Shown here: positions 1 to 8,200 of the stretch, one piece after another
How positions within the stretch are numbered: the stretch's first letter is position 1
Layout: each line of letters opens with the position of its first letter
Assembly (NCBI GenBank): GCA_035538735.1
Contig: DATLJU010000069.1
Location: 1 to 12,155, forward strand
Direction: 5' to 3'
DNA: 12,155 nucleotides
Origin: Anaeromyxobacter_A sp035538735
GTDB taxonomy: Bacteria; Myxococcota; Myxococcia; Myxococcales; Anaeromyxobacteraceae
The notes under the pieces: model-generated
Seen by the model: the letters and a program-made list of their open reading frames with translations, nothing else
What the model was told of the DNA's origin: nothing
Databases searched by the model: none
Made by a program: the position numbers and the translations under genes

Positions 1-494
1 ATGTGCACGATTCCTGCCGCGACGGCGACGACCGCGAGCGCCAGATGAGTGAAGTGCCACGTTTCGTAGCTGATCTTCAGCTGCGTGCGCCACAGGGCCA
101 TCACCACCAGCGCGATCAGCGAGTAGGTCGAGAGCGCTGCGAAGCGGGCGCGCCACGGGGCCCGAATGGAATTGAGCAGCGCGAGAAATTCTGGGCGAAC
201 GATGAACAGGATGATCGGGTGCGCGATGACCAGGGCGACCGCGATCAGCGAGATCTGGCGGTGAAAATGATAGATGACGTCCTCGCCCCACGGTTCGGTG
301 ACGTACCGGAAGCGGGCGGTAAGGCCGAATTGCAGGCCCATCATCGCCAGGCCGGAGTACCCGATCGCGACCGAGAACTCAGTCCAGAAAGCGCGCGCCG
401 GGGGCAACGAACCCGGCAGGAGCGCGAACAGGGGCGCGAGAATGAAGAGCAGATAAACGACGATCCAGGTCACCCCGCGCACGGTATTGAGCAT
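1..494 (-). CDS. Ferric reductase-like transmembrane protein, N-terminal part (runs off left edge)
   Basis: An open frame on the minus strand starts at ATG 494-492 and has no stop before the window ends (164 codons visible). It is strongly hydrophobic, with about five membrane segments (roughly residues 9-28, 41-60, 80-99, 119-135 and 148-164). Two histidine pairs have the spacing of b-type heme ligands in the ferric reductase/NADPH oxidase family: His78 and His92, and His150 and His164, each with 13 residues between. These would hold two stacked hemes that carry electrons across the membrane. The family normally continues into FAD- and NAD(P)H-binding domains, which would lie outside the window. 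A GGAG lies 7 nt before the ATG and supports this start. The hydrolase gene lies upstream on the same strand with a gap of 194 nt, so co-transcription is possible but not shown. The electron acceptor (iron, oxygen or other) cannot be told from this part. Confidence 0.85.
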   Translation of the reverse strand, partial: MLNTVRGVTWIVVYLLFILAPLFALLPGSLPPARAFWTEFSVAIGYSGLAMMGLQFGLTARFRYVTEPWGEDVIYHFHRQISLIAVALVIAHPIILFIVRPEFLALLNSIRAPWRARFAALSTYSLIALVVMALWRTQLKISYETWHFTHLALAVVAVAAGIVH

Positions 495-505
495 CGCTTC
501 GCTCC
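495..505 (-). promoter_or_regulatory. Ribosome binding site of the ferric reductase-like gene
   Basis: On the minus strand GGAG (forward 502-505) sits 7 nt before ATG 494. It fixes the start of a gene whose 3' end is missing from the window. Confidence 0.6.
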
Positions 506-644
506 GCCAGCCAAGTGTTCCTGATCTGGGCCGCTGCACCTGATCTCGAATCACGCAAGGTCGTTAGCGTCAAGCGAGCTCGTGGTGACGCCGACGCCTC
601 CCGCCGCAGTCACGGCCTCGCGGATCGACGAGCTCCTGCCGCAC

Positions 645-669
645 GGCTGGAGCCACCAAGACCCCAGCC
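645..669 (-). terminator. Weak hairpin downstream of the alpha/beta hydrolase
   Basis: GGCTGG (645-650) can pair with CCAGCC (664-669), about 20 nt past the hydrolase stop on the minus strand. The stem is only 6-7 bp and no T-run follows, so it is at best a weak or factor-dependent terminator before the ferric reductase-like gene. Confidence 0.25.
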
Positions 670-688
670 GACGGTCGTGCCGGAAGTC

Positions 689-1540
689 TCAGAGGAACTT
701 CACGAGCGCGTCCATCGTCTCCTTCGGCCGCTCCTCCATGACCCAGTGTCCTGTGTCCTTAAGGATGACCGCCGTCGTATCGTCGGCGACCGCCTTCGCT
801 TGCTCCGCGAGCGCTGATCCGAGCGCCTTCTCGCCGCCGATGGTAAGCACCGGCATCGGCAGCTTCGTCCTGGCGAGTTCCTGGAATTCCTTCGCCGTCT
901 GCGGGAACGAGACGAAGTACGCCCAGCCGGCTCGCATGCGTCCAGGGCGAGCGTACGCGGAGGTGTAGGCGACGCGGTCGGCCTTGGGAAGCGACCGCTT
1001 CTTGTCGGCGGCGAAGTCGTTCCAGAAGTGCTCGAAGTAAGTACGCTCGCGTCCCTTCACCAGGGCTTCCGGCGTCGGGCCGTTGAACCGGAAGTGCCAG
1101 AAGCCCGGATTGTTGTAGATCGCCTCCCACCCAACCACGCCGGGGAGGAAGGCGTCCATCAACACGAGCTTCTCGACCTCGCCTGGAAACTGCGCTGCGT
1201 ACGCATACGCCACCATGAGCCCGATGTCGTGGCCGACGACCCTCGCCTTCTCGACGCCGAGCGCCTTAGCGAGCGCATGGACTCGGATGGCGGAGGTCTT
1301 CATATCCAGGCCATCCTTCGGGATCTTCGAGTCGCCGATCCCTGGCAGGTCGGGCGCTATGACAGTGAACCTCTCCGCGAGACGCGGGATGAGCGGCTTC
1401 CACATGCGAGACGTCTCCGCATAGCCGTGCAACAGAATCACAGTCGGACCGTGGCCGGCCATCAGGTAGTGGAGCCTAGTCCCCTCAACCAGTGCTGTGC
1501 GTGAGGCGATGACGCTCGCAGGTGTCGCGCGACGGTTCAT
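689..1540 (-). CDS. Alpha/beta-fold hydrolase with Asp nucleophile, epoxide hydrolase/haloalkane dehalogenase-like
   Basis: The protein has 283 residues from ATG 1540, which has a clear AAGGAG 5 nt upstream. An ATG 11 codons further upstream (1573) lacks such a site. The alpha/beta hydrolase pattern is complete: the oxyanion-hole HG at residues 38-39 in LLHGYAET, the nucleophile elbow GHDIG with Asp105, and the catalytic histidine His265 in DTGHW. Asp rather than Ser at the elbow places it with soluble epoxide hydrolases and haloalkane dehalogenases, which form an alkyl-enzyme ester that water then cleaves. Tyrosines in the cap (for example Tyr168 and Tyr197) could be the epoxide-activating residues, which favours an epoxide hydrolase over a dehalogenase; this is inference. 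No clear signal peptide is seen, so it is probably cytoplasmic. The substrate is unknown. Its base composition is less GC-rich than addAB, as in the neighbouring ferric reductase-like gene. Confidence 0.93.
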   Translation of the reverse strand: MNRRATPASVIASRTALVEGTRLHYLMAGHGPTVILLHGYAETSRMWKPLIPRLAERFTVIAPDLPGIGDSKIPKDGLDMKTSAIRVHALAKALGVEKARVVGHDIGLMVAYAYAAQFPGEVEKLVLMDAFLPGVVGWEAIYNNPGFWHFRFNGPTPEALVKGRERTYFEHFWNDFAADKKRSLPKADRVAYTSAYARPGRMRAGWAYFVSFPQTAKEFQELARTKLPMPVLTIGGEKALGSALAEQAKAVADDTTAVILKDTGHWVMEERPKETMDALVKFL

Positions 1541-1551
1541 GGATTCTCCTT
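1541..1551 (-). promoter_or_regulatory. Strong ribosome binding site of the hydrolase
   Basis: On the minus strand AAGGAG (forward 1546-1551) lies 5 nt before ATG 1540. It decides between this start and the upstream in-frame ATG at 1573. Confidence 0.8.
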
Positions 1552-2006
1552 GCGGTGTCTCGGGCTGGCGCAACCGCCCGAAGCAGCATCATGCGCCGGC
1601 GGGTCCTTCTGCTCGTGTGCTCAGATGGCGTGACTGCCTGCGCGCGCTGCGAATTCGCGTCGCCACGATGGGTGGTGTGGACCGTTGGGTGCGTAGACCG
1701 CCCCCGGTGTGGCGTCAGCCCATTTGTTTGCCGAGGACCCACGACCTGGTTGCGCCGCGCGGCTGCTCTCCCAACCGTGACGGACTCGCACGGGTTCGCC
1801 TTTCCGGGAGCTTCTCGCTTAGCCATTCATCGGGGACAGACAGTGTCCAGATCTTGTCCAAACTCACGGGGATCTGCGTGGACTCGGGTTCCAGTGGACT
1901 CACTGGCGCCTGACTTGAGCTGGCCGCCACGAGCTGTCGTTCATGAGATGGGATTGTTCGGCCGCCAACGTTGATCGCCGCCACGGCGCAGTGGCACACT
2001 CGGACT
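1552..2006. other. Gene-free stretch of lower GC content
   Basis: No reading frame here looks coding: the open frames are rich in Arg, Ser and Cys, lack recognisable motifs, and have no ribosome binding site. By hand count 1801-1980 is about 59% G+C, clearly below the addAB genes to the right. The minus strand around 1740-1800 contains a tRNA-like phrase (GGTTGGGAGAGC, then AGGTCGTGGGT), but it does not fold as a tRNA. The stretch may be remnant DNA from an insertion or deletion between the two sides, but nothing identifies it. Confidence 0.4.
1971..2000 (+). promoter_or_regulatory. Possible promoter of the small membrane protein (leaderless start)
   Basis: TTGATC (1971-1976) and CACACT (1995-2000) have an 18-nt spacer and match the sigma-70 consensus at 4 and 3 of 6 positions. 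Transcription would begin near 2007, which is the GTG start itself. The absence of any ribosome binding site fits a leaderless message. The match is weak. Confidence 0.22.
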
Positions 2007-2213
2007 GTGAACATCCTCAAGATCGCCCTACTCGTGCTAGGCCTCGCAGTGGTCGCCTTCACCGCAAAGGTGGCGCTCACCGGGACCGTCGGTTCGACCG
2101 ACCCCGCGGCCGCGACCCAGCCGAAGCGGCAGCTCGACAACGTGCGGCAGCGCGCGGCCGAGCTGGGGAACGAGCTGCAAAAGGGCGCGGACCGCGCCGA
2201 CGTGGAGCGCTGA
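2007..2213 (+). CDS. Small single-pass membrane protein of unknown function
   Basis: From GTG 2007 this gives 68 residues. Residues 2-24 form one clear hydrophobic helix, followed by a short linker with Gly, Thr, Asp, Pro and Ala. A charged amphipathic helix (about 38-66, rich in Arg, Gln, Glu, Asp) could form a coiled coil. By the positive-inside rule the orientation is unclear, since Lys5 and Lys21 flank the helix on both sides. A longer in-frame start (TTG 1971) would add 12 polar residues of no apparent value, so GTG was chosen. It sits 207 nt before addB on the same strand, and no functional link is evident. I do not recognise the family. It is called because of the sharp membrane-helix-plus-charged-tail pattern and proper termination; a chance frame is still possible. 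Confidence 0.55.
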   Translation: MNILKIALLVLGLAVVAFTAKVALTGTVGSTDPAAATQPKRQLDNVRQRAAELGNELQKGADRADVER

Positions 2214-2390
2214 CCCGCGCCTGCGTTCCGTCCTGCTCGCCTCGCTCGGGAAGAATGGAACGCGTCGTACGCTACAGGCTCATGCGCTGGCGGGGCCACG
2301 CACTGGCGATCTCGAACGGCACCCGCGCAGTTCGCATCCCTCGCCCCCCCGACTCGGCCGTGTCCGCCCCCTGTCGTACGATGTCGCGCA

Positions 2391-2420
2391 CGCCGCGGAA
2401 CCGCGCGGCGCGGGGGATAC
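2391..2420 (+). promoter_or_regulatory. Hairpin and ribosome binding site just before addB
   Basis: CGCCGCG (2391-2397) can pair with CGCGGCG (2404-2410) around a 6-nt loop. Immediately after it a GGGGG tract (2412-2416) acts as a plausible Shine-Dalgarno sequence 4 nt before ATG 2421. The stem could keep the site exposed or tune initiation; this is inference. A TACGAT at 2376-2381 resembles a -10 box but has no good -35 partner. Confidence 0.35.
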
Positions 2421-5255
2421 ATGCTGCAGGTCCTGCTCACCGCCCACGACGGCGGCACCGCCTGGCGCCACGCGCTCGCGCCGGGCGAGGCGCGCGCGGG
2501 GTGGGAGTGCGTCGGGCCGCTCGGGTTCGCGAAGCGCCTGGGTCGCCTTTGCGGCCTGCGCGGCGAGCCGGCGGCGCAGGCCGAGCGAATCTCCGCCTTC
2601 GCGGCGCGGCTCGCCCGGCTCGACGACGGCTCGCGCTCGTTCTCGCGCTCGCGCGCCAAGGACCCGTGGGGCGTCGCCTCGTTCCTCCTCGGCGTGCGGG
2701 ACCTGCTGCGTGCCGCGGGCTGGGACGGCGGCGCGCTCGGCGGGTCGCATCGCCTCCTCGACGTCGCGGCCGCGGAGCGGCTCGAGGCTCCGGGGCTGTC
2801 GCCCGTCGCGCCCGGGCTCGCCGACGTCTATGCTCAGTTGCTCACCGCGGTCGAGGCGGCACCGCTCCCCGAGCCGATCGCCATCCGCGTCGTGGCCGGG
2901 GATGCTTCCCTCGATCCGATCGTCCGCCGCGTCCTCGTCGCGCTCGCGCTCCGGGGAGCGACGGTCGACGAGAGCGAGTCCGACGAGGCCAGCGCTTCCG
3001 AGACGACCGACCTGGGACGGCTCCAGCGCGCTCTCCTCGCCTCGAGCGGAGGTGAGCCCGCCCCTGCCCTCTCGAACGACGGCACCGTGCTCGTGCTCGA
3101 AGCGGACTCGCCGTTCGAAGCCGCCGAGCTCCTCGCCGCGCATGCGCGCACCCGGCCACTCGAGCGCTGGACGTGCGTCACCGGCCGCGACCTCGTGCCG
3201 CTCGAGGCGGCGTTGGCGCGCCACGGCCTCCCGGCCCTCGGCTCGGGCGAGCGCTCGCGCTGGCGGCCCGCGTTGCAGGTGCTGCCGCTGCGGCTGGCGC
3301 TCGCCTTCGCGCCGCGCGACCCGTTCCGTGCCGCCGAGCTGCTCATGCTCCCGGTCGCGCCCATTCCATGGGACGCGCGGCGCAGACTGCTCGACGCGCT
3401 CGTGGAGCAGCCGGGGGTCGGGAGCCCGGCGTGGCTCGCCGCGATCGAGGAGGCGGTGGCGAAGGAGGCCTCTCATGGCGGTGATCGCCCGGATCGAGCT
3501 GCGCGCTCGCCCTTCGACTACGGCCGCTGCGCGGCCTACGCTCAGGGCGAACGGATCCGCGAACGGATCGAGACCTGGTTCGGCGGAACGGCCCACGATC
3601 CTCGCGAGGGCATCCCGGCGGCGGACGCCATCAGGATCTGCGAATCGGTCGCGCGCTGGGCCGACGGCCGCGGCCGCGCTCAGGGCGATGCCCTCCTGCT
3701 CGGCGCGGCCCGCGTCGCGCGGACCCTGGCGCGCATGCTTTCCGAGCAGGCCGCGGGGACGCGGCTCTCGCCCGTCCAGCTCGAGCAGCTCCACGACCTT
3801 GCGGCGGGCGACGGTCTCGACGGCGGCGGGACCACCGGCGAGGCGGGGCGCTCCGCGATCGCGCTCGACCCAGGCGCGGTCCAGCCGGGCGCCGAGGATG
3901 TGGTGTGGTGGGGCTTCCTCGACGGCGACACCGGGCCGGCGCCCGATCCGTGGACGGCATCAGAGCGCGAGGCGCTCACCGCCCGGGGCATCCACGTCCC
4001 CGAGCCGGGCGCCCGCCGCGGCGCCGAGGCGCGCGCCTGGCGCCAGCCGGTGCTCGCCGCGTCGAAGCGGCTCGCCCTGGTGCGCTGGCGGCTCGAGGGG
4101 ACGGAGCCGACCGTCCCCCACCCGCTCGCGGACGAGATCGCCGCCCGCTTCGATCGCGCGCTCGCCCCGTGCACCGTGACGTCCGAGGCCGTCCTCGCCG
4201 GCAAGGCGGCGGGCGTCGGCGCCTCGATCTCCGACCGCGCGCCGGCAGGCGAGGTCGTCCCGCGCGCCATCCTGCGCGTCCCGCCGGATCTCGTCTCGAC
4301 GGATCGGCTGTCGCCCTCGAGCCTCGAGAAGCTCTTTGGCTGCCCGGTGGCGTGGGTGCTCGAGTACGCGGCCGGGCTGCGCCGGCGCGGCATGGCGCGC
4401 ATCCCGAGCGGGAGCCGGCTGCTGGGGACGTTCGCGCACGCCATCCTGGAGGACCTGCTGCACGGTCCCCACAAGCTCGACCTCGCCTCGGGCACACCGG
4501 ACGAGGCCGCGGCGTCGGCAGGGCGCGCCTTCGACGATCGCGTCGCAGCCGAGGCCGCGCCCCTCGTCGCGCGCGGCGCCGAGGTGGAGCGCCACCGCGC
4601 GCGCGAGGTGGTGTGCGAGGCGGCGCGGGCGCTCTTCGGGCTGCTCAAGGCCGGCGGGTGGCGCGTGCGCGCCACCGAGGAAGAGCTCTCCGGGTGCTTC
4701 GAGGGCGCCGAGCTGAAGGGCTCGGCCGATCTCGTGGTCGAGAAGGACGGCCACCCCGCCATCCTCGATCTCAAGCTCGCCAGGCCGAAGTACTTCCGCG
4801 AGAAGCTCCAGAACGGAGAGGGGCTCCAGATCGCGCTCTACTCGGAGCTGACGCGGCTAGGGGCATCCCGCCGCGCACCGGCGGGGGACAAGCCCCCGCC
4901 CTACACTCGCGGGGGCAACGGAGCCCTGCCGCCGGCGGGCTACTTCCTCATCGGCCAGGGCGAGCTCTACACGGTGGACCAGGGCGCGTTTCCCGGCGCG
5001 CGCGAGCTCGACGGGCCGTCGATGCAGGAGACGCTCGACGGGGCGCGCGAAGCGCTGCGGTTCTGGCGCAAGGCGCTCGCCGCCGGCGTCGTCGCCTCGC
5101 GCCGCGAGGAGCTGCGCGACGACGCGGAGCTCGAGGCGGGCGAGGCGGCCGGAGCCGCCGCGCCGTCGTCCGGGCCCGGAGGCATCGACCCGCCCTGCCG
5201 ATTCTGCGAGTACGACGCGATCTGCCGGGTCGAGCTGCGGGAGGTGGCGCGATGA
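2421..5255 (+). CDS. addB: AddB-like PD-(D/E)XK nuclease subunit with iron-sulfur cysteines (double-strand break repair)
   Basis: A 944-residue protein, somewhat short for AddB. The first ~600 residues are helicase-like but carry no Walker A motif: the N-terminus reads LLTAHDGGTAWR where active relatives have GxGKT. So this half is probably structural, perhaps reading recombination hotspots as known for AddB. The C-terminal third is an intact nuclease of the RecB/AddB type: His673 in FAHAILED, Asp770 in SADLV, Asp783 and Lys785 in ILDLK, then Gln803 and Tyr807 (QxxxY). Cys641, Cys926, Cys929 and Cys935 match the four ligands of the AddB 4Fe-4S cluster that ties the nuclease domain together. 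Its stop overlaps the next gene's start (ATGA), which indicates translational coupling with AddA. Odd points: residues 363-377 are encoded by a palindromic repeat also found between genes in this window, and residues ~815-839 by a second GC-rich hairpin. The family is clear; the exact name AddB (versus a generic RecB-like nuclease) is inferred from the gene pair. Confidence 0.93.
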   Translation: MLQVLLTAHDGGTAWRHALAPGEARAGWECVGPLGFAKRLGRLCGLRGEPAAQAERISAFAARLARLDDGSRSFSRSRAKDPWGVASFLLGVRDLLRAAGWDGGALGGSHRLLDVAAAERLEAPGLSPVAPGLADVYAQLLTAVEAAPLPEPIAIRVVAGDASLDPIVRRVLVALALRGATVDESESDEASASETTDLGRLQRALLASSGGEPAPALSNDGTVLVLEADSPFEAAELLAAHARTRPLERWTCVTGRDLVPLEAALARHGLPALGSGERSRWRPALQVLPLRLALAFAPRDPFRAAELLMLPVAPIPWDARRRLLDALVEQPGVGSPAWLAAIEEAVAKEASHGGDRPDRAARSPFDYGRCAAYAQGERIRERIETWFGGTAHDPREGIPAADAIRICESVARWADGRGRAQGDALLLGAARVARTLARMLSEQAAGTRLSPVQLEQLHDLAAGDGLDGGGTTGEAGRSAIALDPGAVQPGAEDVVWWGFLDGDTGPAPDPWTASEREALTARGIHVPEPGARRGAEARAWRQPVLAASKRLALVRWRLEGTEPTVPHPLADEIAARFDRALAPCTVTSEAVLAGKAAGVGASISDRAPAGEVVPRAILRVPPDLVSTDRLSPSSLEKLFGCPVAWVLEYAAGLRRRGMARIPSGSRLLGTFAHAILEDLLHGPHKLDLASGTPDEAAASAGRAFDDRVAAEAAPLVARGAEVERHRAREVVCEAARALFGLLKAGGWRVRATEEELSGCFEGAELKGSADLVVEKDGHPAILDLKLARPKYFREKLQNGEGLQIALYSELTRLGASRRAPAGDKPPPYTRGGNGALPPAGYFLIGQGELYTVDQGAFPGARELDGPSMQETLDGAREALRFWRKALAAGVVASRREELRDDAELEAGEAAGAAAPSSGPGGIDPPCRFCEYDAICRVELREVAR
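3507..3550 (+). repeat. Palindromic repeat, copy inside the addB reading frame
   Basis: The 44-nt element has outer arms TCGCCCT (3507-3513) and AGGGCGA (3544-3550) and an inner perfect stem GGCCGC (3522-3527) / GCGGCC (3531-3536). It shares CCTTCGACT, CTACGCTCAGG and the right flank CGAACGGAT with the intergenic copy at 8511-8560. At the fourth arm position it has C:G where the copies at 8511 and 11713 have T:A, so pairing is preserved. It is read in frame as residues 363-377 of AddB. Confidence 0.8.
4867..4939 (+). repeat. GC-rich hairpin resembling an intergenic repeat, inside addB
   Basis: GGCGGGGG (4880-4887) pairs perfectly with CCCCCGCC (4893-4900) around the loop ACAAG. CCCGCC at 4867-4872 offers an alternative partner for GGCGGG, and another GC palindrome closes the region at 4929-4939. 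On the minus strand it reads GTAGGGCGGGGGCTTGTCCC, a form I recognise as typical of dispersed intergenic repeats in many bacteria. It encodes a Pro/Gly/Arg-rich loop (about residues 815-839) just after the QxxxY motif of AddB. No second copy exists in this window, so membership in a repeat family rests on memory. Confidence 0.5.
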
Positions 5256-8200
5256 AGGTCGACGTCGTGAGCGCGAGCGCCGGGACGGGCAAGACCTTCC
5301 GGCTCACCGGCGAGGTCACCCGGGCGCTCCGGGACGAGCGGGCGCGGCCCGAGGGCGTCGTCGCCATCACCTACACGAAGAAGGCGGCGGCGGAGCTGCA
5401 GAGCCGCATCCGCACCGACCTCATCCGCGCCGGGCGCGCCGACCTCGCCGCGCGCGTGCGGGACGGGTACCTGGGGACGGTGCACTCGGTCTGCGAGCGG
5501 CTCCTGCGCGAGCTCGCGCTCGAGGCGGGGCACTCGCCCTGGCTCGAGCCCATCGCCGAGCCGCAGCGCGAGAAGCTGTTCGCCGAGGCGCTCGCAATGG
5601 TGCTCGCCGGGCGTGAGGGGCGCATCGAGCGCCTCGCCTGGCGCTTCCAGCTGGAGCGCTGGGAAGGCGACGTCCTCCGCCGGATCGTCGATCTCGCGCG
5701 CGAGAACGGCCTCGACGGCGCCGCGCTGCGAGACGCGGCCGAGCGGAGCGTGGCCACGCTGCTGGCCGTCGTTCCTCCGGCCACGATGACGGGCGAGGAA
5801 TACCAGGCACGGCTCGTGGAGGAGGCGCGCGAGACCGACGAGCGGCTGCCCGCGCTGAACGGCGACAGCAAGGCGGCCGCGGGCCGTCGCGAGGCGGTGG
5901 CCGAGCTCGTGCGCGCGGTCACCCGCTCGGGACTGCCGCCCTGGGCGGCCCAGCTCAAGGCGGTGCGCCAGAAGTGGACGCGCGCCGAGCAGCCCATCGT
6001 GGCGCAGCTCCAGGACCTCGTCGCCGGCCACCTCTTCTGCGCGCGCTTCCGCGCCGACCTGGAGGAGCTGACGCTCGAGCTGTTCGGCGTCGCGGCCGAC
6101 GCGCTCGACGCGTACGCCGGGGCGAAGCAGGCGGCGCGGGTGGTGGACTTCCAGGACATGCTCGCGCTCGCCGCGCGGCTGCTCGAGGATCCGGCGGTGG
6201 TGACCGCGCTCGCGGGCAAGCTCGACCTCGTCGTGGTGGACGAGTTCCAGGACACCTCGCCCATGCAGCTCGCGGTGGTCTCGGCGCTCGCCCGGATCGC
6301 GAAGCGCAGCGTCTGGGTCGGCGATCGCAAGCAGGCGATCTTCGGGTTCCAGGGCTCCGACCCGGTCCTCATGGGCGCCGCCATGGCGCACGCCCTCGGG
6401 GACCGCGACCCGGAGTTCCTGTCGGAGTCGTGGCGCTCCCGGCCGCCGCTCGTCGCCTTCACCTCCGAGCTGTTCGCGGCCGCGCTCGCGCCGCACGGGT
6501 TCACCGAGCGCGAGGTCCGCATCTCGACCCCGCGCTCGCGCCCGGATCCGGCTGCGCTCGCGAAGGAGCCCGTGCTCGAGACCTGGTCGTGGGACGGCAA
6601 CGGCGAGCCTTACGCCATCGCGGACGGCGTGGCGCGGCTCCTCGCCGAGCCGCCGCCCGTGCGAGACCGCGAGACCGGCGCCGTCCGCCCGGCGACGCGG
6701 CGCGACGTGGCGGTGCTCGCGCGCCGCAACGACGACTGCCGCAAGATCGCCGCCGCGCTCGCCGCGCGCGGCATCCCGGCGCGCATCGAGCTCGCCGACC
6801 TGGCCGCGACACCGGAGGCGATCCTCGTCCGGTCCACCCTCGCCCTCGTCGCCGACCCGGCGGACGGGGTGGCGGCGATGGACGTCTCGTACCTGGGCGG
6901 CCGCGGCGCCGCCGATCCGGACGGCTGGCTCTCGGCCCGCCTGGTCGAGGTGGCGCGAGACCGAGCCGCGCGACGCGCGGCGGAGGCGGCAGGACAGGCG
7001 CCTCCCGAAGCGGCGCTCCCGTTCGCCGACGATCCGCGCGTCGGGGCACTGCGGGCGCTGCACGAGCGGTCGCGCTCGCTCGCTCCGGTCGAGGCGCTCG
7101 ACGCGGCGATCAGCGCCGCTGGCGCGCTGGAGCTGCTGCGGACCTGGCCCGATCCGGCGCAGCGGATCGCGAACCTCGAGGCGCTCCGCGGCGCGGCCCG
7201 GGCGTACGAGGACCTGTGCCGGGTCCGCCGCTCGGCCGGCACGGTCGCCGGCCTCGTCGAGCACCTCGCGTCGCTCGCCGACCAGAAGGACGCGGACTAC
7301 CAGGCCGTGCCGGGCACCGAGGACGCGGTCACCCTCAGCACCTGGCACTCGGCGAAGGGGCTCGAGTGGCCCATCGTCGTCCTCGCCTCGCTCGGCTTCG
7401 CCAAGGACCGCGACCCGTGGCAACCGGGTGTCGAGCGGCCGAAGACGTTCGACGCCGCCCGGCCGCTCGCCGGCCGGTGGGTCCGCTGGTGGCCCTGGCC
7501 GTACGGGAAGCTCTCCGCCGGGCTCGAACTCGCCGACCGCGTCGAGCACACGCCGGAGGCGGAGGTGCTGCGGGAGGACGAGAGGCGCGAGCGCGTCCGG
7601 CTCCTCTACGTCGCGTTCACTCGCGCTCGCGACCAGCTCGTCCTCGCGGCGGCCATCAAGGAGGGCGCGGCCTGCATCGAGGCGCTCCAGCCGCTCGTCG
7701 ACGCCGGACTCCGGGTGCCGTTCGGCGCGGCGGAAGGGAATGCCTCCGTGGAGGTCGGCAAGGCGAAGTGGCCGTGCCGCGTCCGCGTCCTCTCCGGAGC
7801 GGAGGTGGAGCCCGAGCCCGTCACGCCCCGCCCGCGGCCCTGGTACGACGGGGCGCCGCCGGTGTCGCGCCTGCGCGAGATCGCGAATCCTTCGAACGAG
7901 ACCGTCGAGGCACCCGAGCCGGGCCGCATCGTGGCCGTAACGGCGCTCGCCGGCCGCGCGCCGCTCGAGAACGGCACCGACATGGGGCCGCTCGGGGACG
8001 CGATCCACGCCTTCCTCGCCGCTGACCGCTGGACGGGTGAGCGCGAGGCGATGGCGGCGCGGCTCCTCTCCGCGTACGGGGTCGCCGGCGCCGTCGCTCC
8101 CGCGAGCCTCGTCCGCGCCTCCGACGCGCTGCGCGCGTTCCTCGACGCGCGCTACCCCGGCGCGGCCTGGCGCCGGGAGTGGCCCGTCCGCGCACGCTTC

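Noticed and set aside
3..524. 173-codon plus-strand frame at the left end
   Set aside because: It is antisense to the ferric reductase-like membrane protein, whose heme histidine spacing and start site are far better evidence. Its Arg/Asp/Gln-rich content is typical of a shadow.
1735..1800. tRNA-like sequence on the minus strand (GGTTGGGAGAGC then AGGTCGTGGGT)
   Set aside because: The D-loop-like and variable-loop-like phrases are well spaced, but the anticodon stem (GCCGC against AACCA) and the T-stem do not pair and no acceptor stem is found.
1715..2659. 314-codon minus-strand frame covering the low-GC stretch, with a protein-like segment SLDKIWTLSVPDEWLSEKLP
   Set aside because: The segment is suggestive, but the frame otherwise overlaps addB and the small membrane gene, is Ser/Arg/Ala-rich, and has no ribosome binding site or known motif.
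2280..3794. 504-codon open frame antisense to addB
   Set aside because: Composition is that of a shadow frame (Arg/Glu/Gly/Ala-rich without domains), opposite a well-supported gene.
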